A stretch of DNA of 64,000 bases from NCBI GenBank assembly GCA_016712535.1, contig JADJQW010000004.1:572559-636558 (forward strand), read 5' to 3'. The position numbers and the translations under genes are program-made. Under the pieces are notes generated by a model that was given only the letters and a program-made list of their open reading frames with translations, was not told the DNA's origin and did no database searches. Shown piece after piece: positions 1 to 8,758 of the stretch; position 1 is the stretch's first letter, and each line of letters opens with the position of its first letter. The stretch comes from Flavobacteriales bacterium. Its GTDB lineage: Bacteria; Bacteroidota; Bacteroidia; Flavobacteriales_F; PHOS-HE28.

Positions 1-310
1 GCTCATCGGCCTCATCATCGAGCTTCCACTCGGTGAGGGCCTTGTGGCGGCGGCGCAATTCCTCGCGCCAGAGGTTGCGGCATACCGCGAAGAGGAAGGT
101 GCCGATGCCGCTGGTGAGCAAGAAGCCTTCGGTGCGCACGCGGCGGTGGAAGATGATGAGGGCATCCTGGAAGATGTCCTTCGCATCGCCGCTGCGGCCG
201 CTGTTCTGCCGCACCAGGTGCTCCACCTTGGGCAAGTGGGCGTAGAGCGCCTTGAAGGCCTCGTGGTCCTTGCCGCTCCGGATGAGGTCGATGATCCGCT
301 CGTCGTCCAT
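1..310 (-). CDS. ECF-type RNA polymerase sigma factor, partial (C-terminus beyond window)
   Basis: Reading the minus strand from the ATG at 310 gives an open frame of about 103 codons that runs off the window. It begins MDDERIIDLIRSGKDHEAFK and contains DAKDIFQDALIIFHRRV, which fits region 2 of sigma-70 family ECF factors (acidic D..DIFQD core-binding helix), followed by FLFAVCRNLWREELRRRHK, which fits the -10 recognition helix. Region 4 would lie outside the window. The gene lies about 70 bases downstream of the TonB receptor on the same strand; sigma factors near TonB receptors are common in Bacteroidota, but no anti-sigma gene is visible here, so the regulatory link is inference. A longer overlapping frame (15-362) is a shadow, being Arg/His/Pro-rich with no family resemblance. 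Confidence 0.8.
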   Translation of the reverse strand, partial: MDDERIIDLIRSGKDHEAFKALYAHLPKVEHLVRQNSGRSGDAKDIFQDALIIFHRRVRTEGFLLTSGIGTFLFAVCRNLWREELRRRHKALTEWKLDDEADE

Positions 311-379
311 GGTCGTGACCGTCTTTCACCCTTGATGGCAGGAACGAAGAAAGGTGACCCATCGCACCCGGACCGCTGA

Positions 380-2800
380 TCAGAATTCCACCTTGTAGTA
401 GAAGAGCGGCAGGAAGCCCAATTGGTACTCTTCGCGGATGGGGTCGCCGCTCGGGTGGTCGGGCGCGTAGGTGAGCGTGAGGATATTCTGCTGGCCGGTC
501 ACGTTCACCAGGTCGAGGCCCAGCTCATGCATCACTTTCGGCCGGTTCCAGCGGTATCCCAGTTTCAGGTCGGCGCGGAAGTAGGGGCGGAACTGCCGCG
601 TGTTCACCAGGCTGTCCACATAAACCACCTCCTGCGCGGCGGCGCTCGCCTCGCGATCGACCGGGCCGTACCAGCGGCCGCCCGCGTAGGTGAATTTGGT
701 GCCGATGCTGATCACCGACTTCTTCGCGGTGGTGAACTCGCGCGCCAGCACCAGGTTGAAGGCATTTCGGCCGTTGAAGGAGGTGTTGCGCCAGACGCCA
801 TCGCTGCCGCGGTAGCGCGCATCGAAGAGCGATGCCGTGAAGAGGCCGTACCAGCCCCTGGCGAAGGCGTGCTCCAGCGTGAGCTCGATCCCTTGGTTGC
901 AGCCGTTGCCTTTGTTGTGGAGGCTGTCCGGGAAGAAGCGCTCGAAGCCCGCGCCGGTGTTCACGAAAGAGAAGGAGGAGGGCGCCACGCTCACCGGCAC
1001 GTCGAAGAGCCACTGGTAGTAAGCTTCAAGTTTCATGCGAACGCGCTGCCCCAATCGCCGTTCGTAGCCCACTACGCCGTGATGCGTGCGCGTGAGGCCG
1101 ATGCCCGTGTTCTGCTCCTGCGGATCGCGGCCGTTGGTGGTGGCGCCGTAGAAGAGCAGGTAGCCGGGCTGCATCTGCGAGTGCAGTCCATAGCCGGCGG
1201 AGATCCGTTGCCGCGTGTCGGGCGCGTAAGAGATGCCGAAGCGCGGCTCGATCGGCGAGAAGCTGTTCGCGTTGATCGAGTTGTAGAGCGAGGTGATGCC
1301 CAGCGTGGCGGTCCACTGTTCGTTGAAACGATGACGCACCTGGGCATAGGGCTGCAGTTGCGTGGCGCTCACGCCCGCATCCCAGCGCACCCGCCAGGTT
1401 CCCAATGCGTTCGGGTCTCCATCTACCGTCGCCGGGATGATCGCTCTCGCGCTATCGAGGTAGGCGCCCCATTGCTGCTCCGTGTTCACTCCAACGCGCA
1501 AGCTGGTGCGAAGGCCAAGTTTCCGGTTGGCGAAGACGTACAGCATCGCCTTGCTCTCATGGAATCGGTAACGCAGCAGAGGTGGCAGGCTGTCCACCTC
1601 GAAGCGTCCGTCCACCACGCGGCGGTACACGTAGCGGTGATCCGAGTTGATGCCCTGGCCGCTGAGCGCAAGCGTGGCCTTCACGTAGGTCTTTTCATTC
1701 AGGGTGCGCGTGGCGGTGGCGCCCACGGTGCCCATGCGCGAGCGGAAGTACTGGTCGCGGTCGTTCTCGCCGTAGATCAGGGTGGCGGTGTCGGGCTTCG
1801 CCTGATCACTGATCACGATGTCGATCCTGCTGCTGCCGCCGATGCCCCAGAGCGATACCGAGCCTTTCTTGCTGGGGAAGTGGAAGCGGAAGGCCGCATC
1901 CTGGTACTGCGGGATGGCATCGGTGCCGATGCGGATGCCCATGAACCCGAAGAGCCGCAAGGTGCTGTAGCGATAGCTCACCAGATAGCTCGAGCGGTGC
2001 TTCTTGCTCAACGGCCCTTCGGCCATCAATTCGGTCCCGAGGAAGCCGAGCTGCGCAGTGAACTCATGCTTATCGGCGTTGCCATTGCGCATGCGCAGGT
2101 CGAACACTCCAGCAGTGGCATTCCCGAATTCAGCGGGGAATGCGCCGGTGAAGAAGTCGGAGTTCGCGAGGTACTTGTTGTTGAGGATGGTGACAGGCCC
2201 ACCGCCGGTGCCGGGTATGGCGAAGTGGTTCGGATTGGGGATGTTCACGCACTCGAAGCGCCAGAGCACGCCCATGGGGCTGTTCCCGCGGATCACGATG
2301 TCGTTGCGGCTGTCGTCAGCGCCTTGCACCCCGGCGAAGTTGCTGGCCATGCGGCCGGGATCGCCACGGCTGCCAGCGTAGCGGTCCGTCTCTTCCACGC
2401 TGAATTGCCGCGCGCTCAGCAGGGCCATCTCGTTCCGCACCTCGCCCGGCGCGGCATCGCCCACGATTTCCACTTCGCCCAATTCAGTGAGCGCGCCCTG
2501 CAACCGCACGGAGACCGCCAGGTCCTTCGCGCTGGTGAGCACGAGGCCGCTGAGGACCTGGTCCTCGTAGCCCACCATGCGCACATGCAGCGCAATGCGA
2601 CCCCATGGCGCGCCGCTCAACGTGAAGCGCCCGTCCTGATCCGTCACGGTGCCGATGATCGGATCGCTGCCCACCACCACCACTGTTGCGCCCGGCAGCC
2701 CGATCAGGCTCTCGGCATCCATCACCTCGCCGCGAACGGCTTGTGCATGCAGATGCGTGATGCCCATGAGGCCGAAAGTGATGAGCAGGGTGCGGCGCAT
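380..2800 (-). CDS. TonB-dependent outer membrane receptor with N-terminal carboxypeptidase-regulatory-like domain
   Basis: An 806-residue outer membrane protein, probably a gated importer energised by TonB. A signal peptide (about residues 1-20, ending HLHAQA) precedes a CarboxypepD_reg-like beta-sandwich (about 21-110; GEVMDAESLIGLPGATVVVV, then TVTDQDGRFTLSG). This is followed by a plug domain with DIVIRGNSPMGVLWRFE and a long C-terminal beta-barrel rich in aromatic-ended strands, finishing in a terminal F (YYKVEF). The pattern is typical of Bacteroidota TonB receptors that lack a SusD partner; no susD-like gene is adjacent. The substrate cannot be read from sequence. The ATG at 2800 is directly followed by a good signal peptide, which supports the start. 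A partial ECF sigma gene lies downstream. Confidence 0.93.
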   Translation of the reverse strand: MRRTLLITFGLMGITHLHAQAVRGEVMDAESLIGLPGATVVVVGSDPIIGTVTDQDGRFTLSGAPWGRIALHVRMVGYEDQVLSGLVLTSAKDLAVSVRLQGALTELGEVEIVGDAAPGEVRNEMALLSARQFSVEETDRYAGSRGDPGRMASNFAGVQGADDSRNDIVIRGNSPMGVLWRFECVNIPNPNHFAIPGTGGGPVTILNNKYLANSDFFTGAFPAEFGNATAGVFDLRMRNGNADKHEFTAQLGFLGTELMAEGPLSKKHRSSYLVSYRYSTLRLFGFMGIRIGTDAIPQYQDAAFRFHFPSKKGSVSLWGIGGSSRIDIVISDQAKPDTATLIYGENDRDQYFRSRMGTVGATATRTLNEKTYVKATLALSGQGINSDHRYVYRRVVDGRFEVDSLPPLLRYRFHESKAMLYVFANRKLGLRTSLRVGVNTEQQWGAYLDSARAIIPATVDGDPNALGTWRVRWDAGVSATQLQPYAQVRHRFNEQWTATLGITSLYNSINANSFSPIEPRFGISYAPDTRQRISAGYGLHSQMQPGYLLFYGATTNGRDPQEQNTGIGLTRTHHGVVGYERRLGQRVRMKLEAYYQWLFDVPVSVAPSSFSFVNTGAGFERFFPDSLHNKGNGCNQGIELTLEHAFARGWYGLFTASLFDARYRGSDGVWRNTSFNGRNAFNLVLAREFTTAKKSVISIGTKFTYAGGRWYGPVDREASAAAQEVVYVDSLVNTRQFRPYFRADLKLGYRWNRPKVMHELGLDLVNVTGQQNILTLTYAPDHPSGDPIREEYQLGFLPLFYYKVEF

Positions 2801-2928
2801 GCGTGCGGATAGTCCAAATCAAACCATTCTGACCCGATTTCGTCTGAACCGCGCATCGCGCTGGACGCGTTACGGGATCGGGCAGTTTCCCGACTTGATC
2901 GCGACTCCGTCTGTGGCAACCATTGGAT

Positions 2929-3918
2929 ATGATCCGGCTCCGGACCCTGCAAATCCTTTTCATCCTCACCGTTGCCGGACGTGTTTCCGCCCAGACCTTC
3001 GACTTGGAGCAGTTCGAGCAGGTCTTCAGGCCGCGCTTGCGCCTCGATGCCCGCTTTCTGCCCGAGGCCGCATTCCGCGACACTTCCGGGCGATTCGGCC
3101 TCACGGAGGCCACCGCAGTGTTCACCGTGCCCGTCCGATCCCGGTTCAAGCTGGGCTTCGAGGCCGATAGCAGCGCACGGGGCATCGGCGATTTCCTGAA
3201 GAAGAGCGTCCGTGTCCGGGCCTCACAGGTGCTGGCCACCGCGCGCTTCACCGGCCGCGAGGCGCGGATGGGCCTCGACAGTTTGGGACCGCGCAGGCTG
3301 ATGGCTGCGAGCGCAGGGCTCATGGGCGTGAAGCTCACGCGGAACCGTCGCTTGCTCTTCTGGAGCGCCAACGTGAACGTTAGCGAGGAGGAACGCACGA
3401 TCCATGAGGCCGTGCTCCGGGGCAACGGTGTCATCGGCAAGCTGCACGTGAAGGGCTTGCGCAGGCAGTTCTTCTACGGGTTGGCAATCAGCTATTCCGA
3501 TCGGTTCGTGCTGCCGTTGCCCTTCCTTGGCGGGGAGGCGCCGTTGGGCGGCAAGTGGTCCTTGCACTATGTGGTGCCGGCGCAGTTGGCATTCGGTTAC
3601 CGTCCCGGATCCGGAACCCGGTTCCTGGCGGGCTTCGCAAGCGACGGTTTCCGCTCCGGTCTGGAATGGCAGGGCGAACGGGTGAATATGAATCACGCGG
3701 CTTTCCGGGCCTTCGTCAATCTCCGTCATCGCGTGAACAGGACCATCCAGGTCCGTGCGGATGCAGGATACGCCATCACGCAGGGCCTGCGCTTCACAGG
3801 GAGCGATGCCGATCGCACGCGCTATCCCATCACGCCCGGTTTCTCCTTCGGTTTGGGCGCGAATGTGCTCTTCGGGAACAGCGTGGCCCAGCGACTTCTC
3901 GATGAGGTGCTGAATTGA
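2929..3918 (+). CDS. Secreted/outer membrane beta-barrel-like protein of unknown function
   Basis: A protein of 329 residues beginning MIRLRTLQILFILTVAGRVS, a signal peptide with probable cleavage after SAQ. The body has alternating hydrophobic/polar strands such as RQFFYGLAISYSDRFVLPLP and ITPGFSFGLGANVLFGN, suggesting an outer membrane barrel; it resembles the DUF6268-type proteins of Bacteroidota, but that link is from memory of the fold pattern only. The ATG at 2929 is preferred over a TTG two codons upstream. It is transcribed divergently from the TonB receptor, with about 130 bases between them, and converges on the next gene with only 4 bases between stop codons. No substrate or partner can be named. 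Confidence 0.75.
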   Translation: MIRLRTLQILFILTVAGRVSAQTFDLEQFEQVFRPRLRLDARFLPEAAFRDTSGRFGLTEATAVFTVPVRSRFKLGFEADSSARGIGDFLKKSVRVRASQVLATARFTGREARMGLDSLGPRRLMAASAGLMGVKLTRNRRLLFWSANVNVSEEERTIHEAVLRGNGVIGKLHVKGLRRQFFYGLAISYSDRFVLPLPFLGGEAPLGGKWSLHYVVPAQLAFGYRPGSGTRFLAGFASDGFRSGLEWQGERVNMNHAAFRAFVNLRHRVNRTIQVRADAGYAITQGLRFTGSDADRTRYPITPGFSFGLGANVLFGNSVAQRLLDEVLN

Positions 3919-3922
3919 ACGC

Positions 3923-4771
3923 TCAGAAGAGCACGCCCACCATCATGCCGCCGCTGGCCACCAGCGGCGTGTATTCGCCGAGGTGCGCATGCGAAAAGGC
4001 GTAGGCCTCTCGAGCGAACGCATGGCCGCTATCGACCTGATCGCCGTCGACGAGCTGGAAGCCATAGCCCGCTGCACCATAGAGCCCGAAGGTGATGCGG
4101 TTGCTGAGCAGCCATTGGCCACCGACGTTGAAGAGGAATGCGCCGCTGAGGTAGTCGGCGCTGGTCGTCTGCAAGGTGTACGAATAGGGCTCGTAGTGGT
4201 AGTGGTCCTGGCGCCATGCGCTCACGACGATCTCCGGCCGCACATACCAGCCCATCAGCGGGTGCAATTGCTGAAGGGTGGCGATGCGCCTTTGCGGGTT
4301 CGGCAGCCTGAGGTTCAGGCCGAGCTTGAGCAGTCCGCCGCTATGCACTTGGTAGACCGATCCGTTGCGGCCGCGATCATACAATCCGATGTACCCGGCC
4401 TTCACCGAGAGGCTCACATGCTCATCGATCACGCGCTGGTAGCCGATGGTCACATGGTTCAACGCCGGTGCGATCAAGTCGATGGCGATATGGTTCTTGG
4501 TGCCGACCATGGCGCGGCCCTGCGCATCGAGCGATAGGCGCACCCACTCGAAATCCTGGCCGCTGGCGAGCTTCACCCGAGCCAATTCGCTGCGCTCAAC
4601 GGTGACCAGCACCGCGTGGTCGCCTGATTGCGCGCGGTAGCGCACGGTGCTCACGCCGATCTCCTCCACCGTGCCCGCCATCACGCTGCCGTTGATGTGG
4701 AAGAGCGAGTCCTGGGCCGTTGCATTGAGGCCGCCCAGTGCGGCGAGCGCGGTGATCACCCGATGGATCAT
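3923..4771 (-). CDS. Exported protein, probable outer membrane barrel, function unknown
   Basis: A 282-residue protein with an N-terminal signal peptide (MIHRVITALAALGGLNATAQ). Residues 25-75 (LFHINGSVMAGTVEEIGVST then VRYRAQSGDHAVLVTVERSE) look like a small beta-rich module, of the kind that in Bacteroidota proteins often precedes a barrel. The remainder has barrel-like strands (HVSLSVKAGYIGLY, ITFGLYGAAGYGFQL) and ends GGMMVGVLF with a terminal aromatic residue, usual for outer membrane proteins. The stop lies 4 bases from the stop of the converging gene. It is followed downstream by nadE on the same strand after about 145 bases. I do not recognise a named family. Confidence 0.75.
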   Translation of the reverse strand: MIHRVITALAALGGLNATAQDSLFHINGSVMAGTVEEIGVSTVRYRAQSGDHAVLVTVERSELARVKLASGQDFEWVRLSLDAQGRAMVGTKNHIAIDLIAPALNHVTIGYQRVIDEHVSLSVKAGYIGLYDRGRNGSVYQVHSGGLLKLGLNLRLPNPQRRIATLQQLHPLMGWYVRPEIVVSAWRQDHYHYEPYSYTLQTTSADYLSGAFLFNVGGQWLLSNRITFGLYGAAGYGFQLVDGDQVDSGHAFAREAYAFSHAHLGEYTPLVASGGMMVGVLF

Positions 4772-4822
4772 GGCAATGGTTCGTTTGTGCGCGAACGCTG
4801 TACGACGTGGACTATTGCCCGA

Positions 4823-5620
4823 TCAGCCCTTCAGTTCGGGCGGTACCGCGCACACCGGGATCGGTTCCATCTTATGGCGGTTGGCGGCCTTGCGCCGGTC
4901 GAAGATGGCGAGCACCTCTTGTTGCCGGGCGCTGAGATCAAGCTTGGCCGGGTCAATGCCTTTCTCGCGGATGTCCATCGCCCATTCCAGCTCGGGGTAG
5001 CTCGCGCCGATCTGGTCCTCGTCGCTGCGGTCATCGCCCCATAGGCCGTCCGTGGGCTTGGCTTGCATGATGGAGCCGATGATGCCGAGCCCGCGGGCCA
5101 CGGCGTACACCTCGGTCTTGGTAAGGTCTGCAATGGGCGAGAGGTCCACACCGCCATCGCCGTACTTGGTGAAGAAGCCGATGCCGAAGTCCTCCACCTT
5201 GTTGCCCGTGCCGGCCACCACATGCCTCAGAAGTCCGGCGAAGTAGTAGAGCGTGGCCATGCGCAAGCGCGCGCGGGTGTTCGCGAGCGCGAGTTCCATG
5301 GCGGCCTTGTCCTCGACAGCCGGGAGTGCGGCCATCAATCGATCGAACACGGGCGTGAGCTGCACCACTTCCATGCGCGCATTCGGATGCCGTTCCATGA
5401 GCCACGAAATGTGCTCCTGTGCGCGCACCACCTGGGTCGACGCTTGATGGATGGGCATCTCCACGCAAAGCGTGGGCAAACCGGTCCGGGCGCAGAGCGC
5501 GCTGGTCACGGCGCTGTCGATCCCGCCGCTCACGCCCACCACGAAGCCCAGCTGCCCATTGCGCTCGCAATACGTGCGGAGCCATTCCGTGATGTGCTCG
5601 ATGATGCCCTCGGTATTCAT
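4823..5620 (-). CDS. nadE: Ammonia-dependent NAD(+) synthetase
   Basis: Makes NAD from nicotinic acid adenine dinucleotide, ATP and ammonia in the cytoplasm, the last step of NAD synthesis. The 265-residue protein has the N-type ATP-pyrophosphatase P-loop SGGIDSAV at residues 31-38. It also has KVEDFGIGFFTKYGDGGVDL followed by SPIADLTKTEVYAVARGLGI, the conserved NAD synthetase core, and KPTDGLWGDDRSDEDQIGASY near the C-terminus. There is no glutaminase (nitrilase) domain, so free ammonia is the likely donor. The start was set at the ATG at 5620, where the alignable sequence MNTEGIIEHI begins; the 19 codons upstream are unlike the family. Its neighbours gldB, gldC and engB form a set that recurs in Flavobacteriia. 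Confidence 0.95.
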   Translation of the reverse strand: MNTEGIIEHITEWLRTYCERNGQLGFVVGVSGGIDSAVTSALCARTGLPTLCVEMPIHQASTQVVRAQEHISWLMERHPNARMEVVQLTPVFDRLMAALPAVEDKAAMELALANTRARLRMATLYYFAGLLRHVVAGTGNKVEDFGIGFFTKYGDGGVDLSPIADLTKTEVYAVARGLGIIGSIMQAKPTDGLWGDDRSDEDQIGASYPELEWAMDIREKGIDPAKLDLSARQQEVLAIFDRRKAANRHKMEPIPVCAVPPELKG

Positions 5621-5654
5621 GTGCTGCTCGCCGATGCTACGGCCCAGGGGTGCA

Positions 5655-5690
5655 AAGGAAAAGCCCCTCCGGTGCAAGGCGAAGGGGCTT
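5655..5690 (-). terminator. Rho-independent terminator downstream of the 5.7-6.4 kb barrel gene
   Basis: Perfect 8-bp inverted repeat, AAGCCCCT at 5661-5668 pairing with AGGGGCTT at 5683-5690, loop of 14. Read on the minus strand the second arm runs into TTTTCC. It sits about 20 bases past the stop of the barrel gene at 5712 and just before nadE. Confidence 0.75.
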
Positions 5691-5711
5691 CTGATGGATT
5701 CGTTCAGCGGC

Positions 5712-6416
5712 TCAGAAGAACACGCCGAGGCTCAGCTCCACATAATGGGCCTTGGCCTTGGCGCCATCGATGTCGAGGATGTTGGTGAATCCGTTGTTAT
5801 AGGTGATGCCGAACATCACGCTGGTGCTGCCGCTGAAGTTGTATTCCGCGCCAGCGCCCACGATCAACGAGGCCTTGTACAGCGCGATGTCGTCCTGCAC
5901 ATTCTCGTTCTCCTGTTCCTCGAACTTGTCGACGATGGTGGGCGCAACGCTGTTGTACACCGGTACCACCTGGTCGGCCTTGGCCTTGACGTTGAACGCG
6001 TTTCCGGCCCCCACCACGGCGAAGTAGCGCATGTAGCCGATCTCGTTGGTCATGAGCTTGATGGTGAGCGGGAGCTCCACGTACTGAAGGGCGACATCCG
6101 TCTCCAGTTCCCTTGTCTTCTGGGGCTCGTTCAGGGCATCGTAGTAGGCGAAGTCGGTCTTCCACTTCGTCTTCATGTTGTTCAGGTTCAGGCCGGTTGC
6201 GAAGCGGTAGTTGCCGCTGTTGCCGATGGGCAGCTCCAGCATCAGGCCGAAGGTGTATCCCAGACCGGCGCCGTTGCTCTTCAACGTCTTGGTCTCGGGC
6301 TGCACGAAGGCCATGTTCGGGCTCAGCTTCAATCCGAAGCGCACGCCCACATCATCCTGCGCGGTGAGCGTTGCAGCGGTGAGAACGAAAGCGAGAAGAG
6401 CGATGGGCTTGTTCAT
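5712..6416 (-). CDS. Outer membrane beta-barrel protein (porin-like, PorT-type fold)
   Basis: A 234-residue exported protein. MNKPIALLAFVLTAATLTAQ is a clear signal peptide. The mature part reads as a small outer membrane barrel: GVRFGLKLSPNMAF, GLGYTFGLMLELPI, YRFATGLNLNNMK, VQYVELPLTIKLMTNE-like strands, VGAGAEYNFSGSTSVMFGIT, and a terminal ELSLGVFF. This pattern matches the small barrel proteins annotated as porin family or PorT-like in Bacteroidota. The ATG at 6416 is chosen because the signal peptide starts there; the frame continues upstream to 6491 without signal-like character. It is divergent from gldB with a very short (about 35 bp) shared promoter region, and followed by a terminator hairpin at 5661-5690. 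Confidence 0.8.
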   Translation of the reverse strand: MNKPIALLAFVLTAATLTAQDDVGVRFGLKLSPNMAFVQPETKTLKSNGAGLGYTFGLMLELPIGNSGNYRFATGLNLNNMKTKWKTDFAYYDALNEPQKTRELETDVALQYVELPLTIKLMTNEIGYMRYFAVVGAGNAFNVKAKADQVVPVYNSVAPTIVDKFEEQENENVQDDIALYKASLIVGAGAEYNFSGSTSVMFGITYNNGFTNILDIDGAKAKAHYVELSLGVFF

Positions 6417-6451
6417 AGGTTTGGCGCGTGTTAAGCGGTGGCGAAAGTAAC

Positions 6452-7474
6452 GTGGCGGTGCGGCGCTTTGCGAAAAGCGTGCTGTTCGCATGGGCCGTGT
6501 GCCTCATGGCGTGCGGAGGGGATGGAGTGCCGGAGCTGCCCGAGGGCACGGACCCGGTGCGCATCACCATCGGCCGCCTTGATCAGGACCTCTTCCACGC
6601 CCCTCCCGATAGCATGGCCGCTGCCAGCAGGAAGGCGCACGCCACCTACGGCGAGTTCTACCGCATCTACATCGAGGACATCCTGCAAGGCGCGCCCGTG
6701 GACGACCCGCGCCTGCCGCTGGTGCTGCACCGATTCGTGCTCGACCCCGATTGGAGCGCGGCGCAGGAGGCAGCCGATAGCGTGCTCGGCGACCTGGAGC
6801 CGCAGCGCGCGCTCTTCGAGAAGGCCTTCACGCGCTTGAAGGCGCTCTTCCCCGATAGCCTCACCCCGCGCGTCGTGGCCTTCAACTCCGGCTACAACTA
6901 TGGGCTGTACCCCACCGATAGCGTGCTGGGCATCGGCATCGAATGGTTCATCGGCGTGGACCATCCGGTGATCGGATACCTCGCGCCGGAGAGCTTCCCG
7001 CAGTACATGAAGCAGCGCATGGAGCCGGCGATGCTGGTGCCGAGCGCGGTGAAGGGCTGGCTCCTGGTGCATTACACGCAGCCTGTTGACGATGCAGAGT
7101 TGCTCGCCCACATGGTGGAGACGGGCAAGGCGATGGCCCTGCTCGATGCGCTGCTGCCCGAAGTGGAGCCCCACCTCAAGCTCGCCTTCAGCAAGGAGCA
7201 GCTCGAATGGTGCGAGGCTAATGAGTATGAGGTGTGGAAGGCCCTGGTGGGCAAGGATCAGCTCTACAGCAAAAAGGGTGAGGACATCGGCCGCTGGATG
7301 AACGACGGGCCCTTCACCAATGGATTGCCGCGCGAGAGCCCTGGCCACCTCGGTGAATGGATCGGACTGCGCATGGTGCAAGCCTGCATGAAAGCCGACC
7401 CCAAGCTCACCTTCGCGCAGCTTTTCGCCATCGATGACCCGCGCGAGATCCTGAAGCACTACAAGCCGCGTTGA
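6452..7474 (+). CDS. gldB: Gliding motility lipoprotein GldB
   Basis: A lipoprotein needed in gliding Bacteroidota for motility and type IX-dependent functions; its exact biochemical role is not settled. From the GTG at 6452 the protein starts VAVRRFAKSVLFAWAVCLMA and then has the lipidated cysteine (C21, lipobox LMAC). The body carries FNSGYNYGLYPTDSVLGIGI followed by EWFIGVDHPVIGYL, then QLFAIDDPREILKHYKPR at the end, a pattern I recognise from GldB proteins. The frame is open back to a GTG at 6428; the later GTG gives a normal-length lipoprotein signal. gldC follows after about 100 bases, the order seen in Flavobacterium. No gliding phenotype can be inferred from sequence alone. Confidence 0.85.
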   Translation: MAVRRFAKSVLFAWAVCLMACGGDGVPELPEGTDPVRITIGRLDQDLFHAPPDSMAAASRKAHATYGEFYRIYIEDILQGAPVDDPRLPLVLHRFVLDPDWSAAQEAADSVLGDLEPQRALFEKAFTRLKALFPDSLTPRVVAFNSGYNYGLYPTDSVLGIGIEWFIGVDHPVIGYLAPESFPQYMKQRMEPAMLVPSAVKGWLLVHYTQPVDDAELLAHMVETGKAMALLDALLPEVEPHLKLAFSKEQLEWCEANEYEVWKALVGKDQLYSKKGEDIGRWMNDGPFTNGLPRESPGHLGEWIGLRMVQACMKADPKLTFAQLFAIDDPREILKHYKPR

Positions 7475-7573
7475 GCCTTTCAACTTGGATCACAGCCCGC
7501 CAACCGGTCAACCCGAGCCTGCCCGCGAAGGCATGGCGCAGGATTCCCTGAACCCCTGATCGACCATTCAGCA

Positions 7574-7903
7574 ATGAAGACCTCCGATATCAACATCTCC
7601 GTGCGGCTTGACGACAACCATGTGCCTGAGCGCATCGAATGGAAGGCCGAGGACACCGGGAGCCAGGCCATGAGCAAAGCCATGCTGCTCGCGTTCTGGG
7701 ACGAGCAGGAGAAGAACACGCTCCGCATCGATCTCTGGACGAAGGAGATGACCGTCGAGGAGATGAAGGCCTTCTTCCACCAGAACCTGCTCACCCTCTC
7801 CGACACCTTTGAGCGCGCTACCGGCGAAGGCCGGATGGCTGCTCAGATGCGCGACTTCGCGTCCTACTTCGCGGAGCACATGCTGGGCGTGGAGCCAAAG
7901 TGA
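7574..7903 (+). CDS. gldC: Gliding motility protein GldC
   Basis: A 109-residue soluble protein with no signal peptide, beginning MKTSDINISVRLDDNHVPER. The block IEWKAEDTG followed by SKAMLLAFWDEQEKNTLRID and LWTKEMTVEEMKAFFHQ is characteristic of GldC, a small cytoplasmic protein that enhances gliding in Flavobacterium and is encoded next to gldB. Length matches the family (about 110 residues). It is the second gene of a gldB-gldC unit and converges on engB, with about 130 bases between the stops occupied by a GGTTGA-rich inverted repeat. Molecular function is unknown in general; the assignment rests on sequence pattern and on the gldB neighbour. Confidence 0.88.
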   Translation: MKTSDINISVRLDDNHVPERIEWKAEDTGSQAMSKAMLLAFWDEQEKNTLRIDLWTKEMTVEEMKAFFHQNLLTLSDTFERATGEGRMAAQMRDFASYFAEHMLGVEPK

Positions 7904-7942
7904 TGGAAGGGTAAATGGTTGATGCGAATACAGGGTGGGGGC

Positions 7943-8042
7943 GGAGGTTGAGGGTTAGGTTGGTGCATGCGATTGTCGAGGCGCTGCAACCTTCACGGTC
8001 ATCAACCCCCGAACTCCTCAACCTCGACGACCCTCAACCTCC
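7943..8042. repeat. GGTTGA-rich inverted repeat between gldC and engB
   Basis: GGAGGTTGAGGGT at 7943-7955 is exactly complementary to ACCCTCAACCTCC at 8030-8042, a 13-bp perfect inverted repeat. Further GGTTG/CAACC words lie inside (for example 7957-7962 and 8018-8024). The right arm includes the last codons and stop of engB. It lies where two genes converge, so it could act as a bidirectional terminator, but related sequence recurs at 51240-51267, 52538-52556 and 54614-54628. Confidence 0.7.
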
Positions 8043-8654
8043 CCAACGCTCATTCACCTCCTCGATGAGCGCGAGGATCTCTTCCCGTCCCTGACGGCTC
8101 TCGGATGAGGTGGTGTGCATGGGCGGGAGCTCCTCCCATGTCTTCCGCAGCTCTCGTTTCAGCGCAGCGATGTTGGCCTGCACCTTCGGCGGAGAGATCT
8201 TATCGGCCTTGGTGAACACGATGCGGAAGGGGATCCCCTGCTCACCGAGCCATTGGATCATGTCGAGGTCGTTATGCTGCGGCTCAAGGCGCGAATCGAT
8301 GAGCAGGAAAACGCATTGCAGGTTCTCACGCTCCCGCAGATAGGCGTGGATCATCTTCTCCCACACCGCGCGCTCGGCCTTGCTCGCTTTCGCGAAACCG
8401 TAGCCGGGCAGGTCGGCGAGCATCCAGGGCCTGCCGCTGGTGAGCGTGCCTTCCACGCGGAAGTGCTCCACATTTCGCGTGCGCCCCGGCGTATTGCTCA
8501 CGCGCGCCAGCTTCTTGATCTGGCAGAGCATGTTGATCAGGGAGCTCTTGCCCACATTGCTCCGGCCGATGAAGGCGTACTCGGGCAATGCAGGCTTCGC
8601 CCAATGCGCCGCTTCGCGTCCGCTGGTGAGGTGCTCGGCGCGGAGGGATTTCAT
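8034..8654 (-). CDS. engB: Ribosome biogenesis GTPase EngB (YihA/YsxC)
   Basis: A TRAFAC-class GTPase that assists late assembly of the large ribosomal subunit and is usually essential. The 206-residue protein has all G motifs: G1 GRSNVGKSS (residues 30-38), the conserved NTPGRTRN segment of switch I, G3 DLPGYGFAK and G4 FTKADK. Length and motif spacing match the family. The ATG at 8654 aligns with the usual start. The stop codon falls inside one arm of an inverted repeat shared with the intergenic region after gldC. It lies next to gldB/gldC as in several Flavobacteriia. An upstream hairpin at 8713-8740 separates it from the hydrolase gene on the same strand. Confidence 0.96.
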   Translation of the reverse strand: MKSLRAEHLTSGREAAHWAKPALPEYAFIGRSNVGKSSLINMLCQIKKLARVSNTPGRTRNVEHFRVEGTLTSGRPWMLADLPGYGFAKASKAERAVWEKMIHAYLRERENLQCVFLLIDSRLEPQHNDLDMIQWLGEQGIPFRIVFTKADKISPPKVQANIAALKRELRKTWEELPPMHTTSSESRQGREEILALIEEVNERWGG

Positions 8655-8710
8655 TGCTCGAATGGTAAATGCTTATGGGAGAGTGATGAGTCTGGCCCTG
8701 TCTCGCCGAG

Positions 8711-8745
8711 CGGAGCCGAGGGTCGCCGGACTCTCGGCTCTCCGC
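8711..8745 (-). terminator. Hairpin between alpha/beta hydrolase gene and engB
   Basis: GAGCCGAG at 8713-8720 pairs with CTCGGCTC at 8733-8740, extendable on both sides with one bulged T. It lies just past the stop of the hydrolase gene (8759), on its downstream side. There is no clear T-run, so this may instead be a dispersed palindromic repeat. Confidence 0.45.
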
Positions 8746-8758
8746 CTACCACAAGCTT

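Noticed and set aside
15..362. Minus-strand frame at the window start in a different phase
   Set aside because: Arg/Pro/His-rich; the adjacent phase starting at 310 has a recognisable sigma region 2.
422..2812. Long open frame on the plus strand opposite the TonB receptor
   Set aside because: Antisense shadow caused by high GC; Ala/Val/His/Arg-rich with no domain pattern, while the minus frame is a clear TonB receptor. The same applies to 19727-22117 (minus), 24272-25936 (minus) and 47034-49109 (plus).
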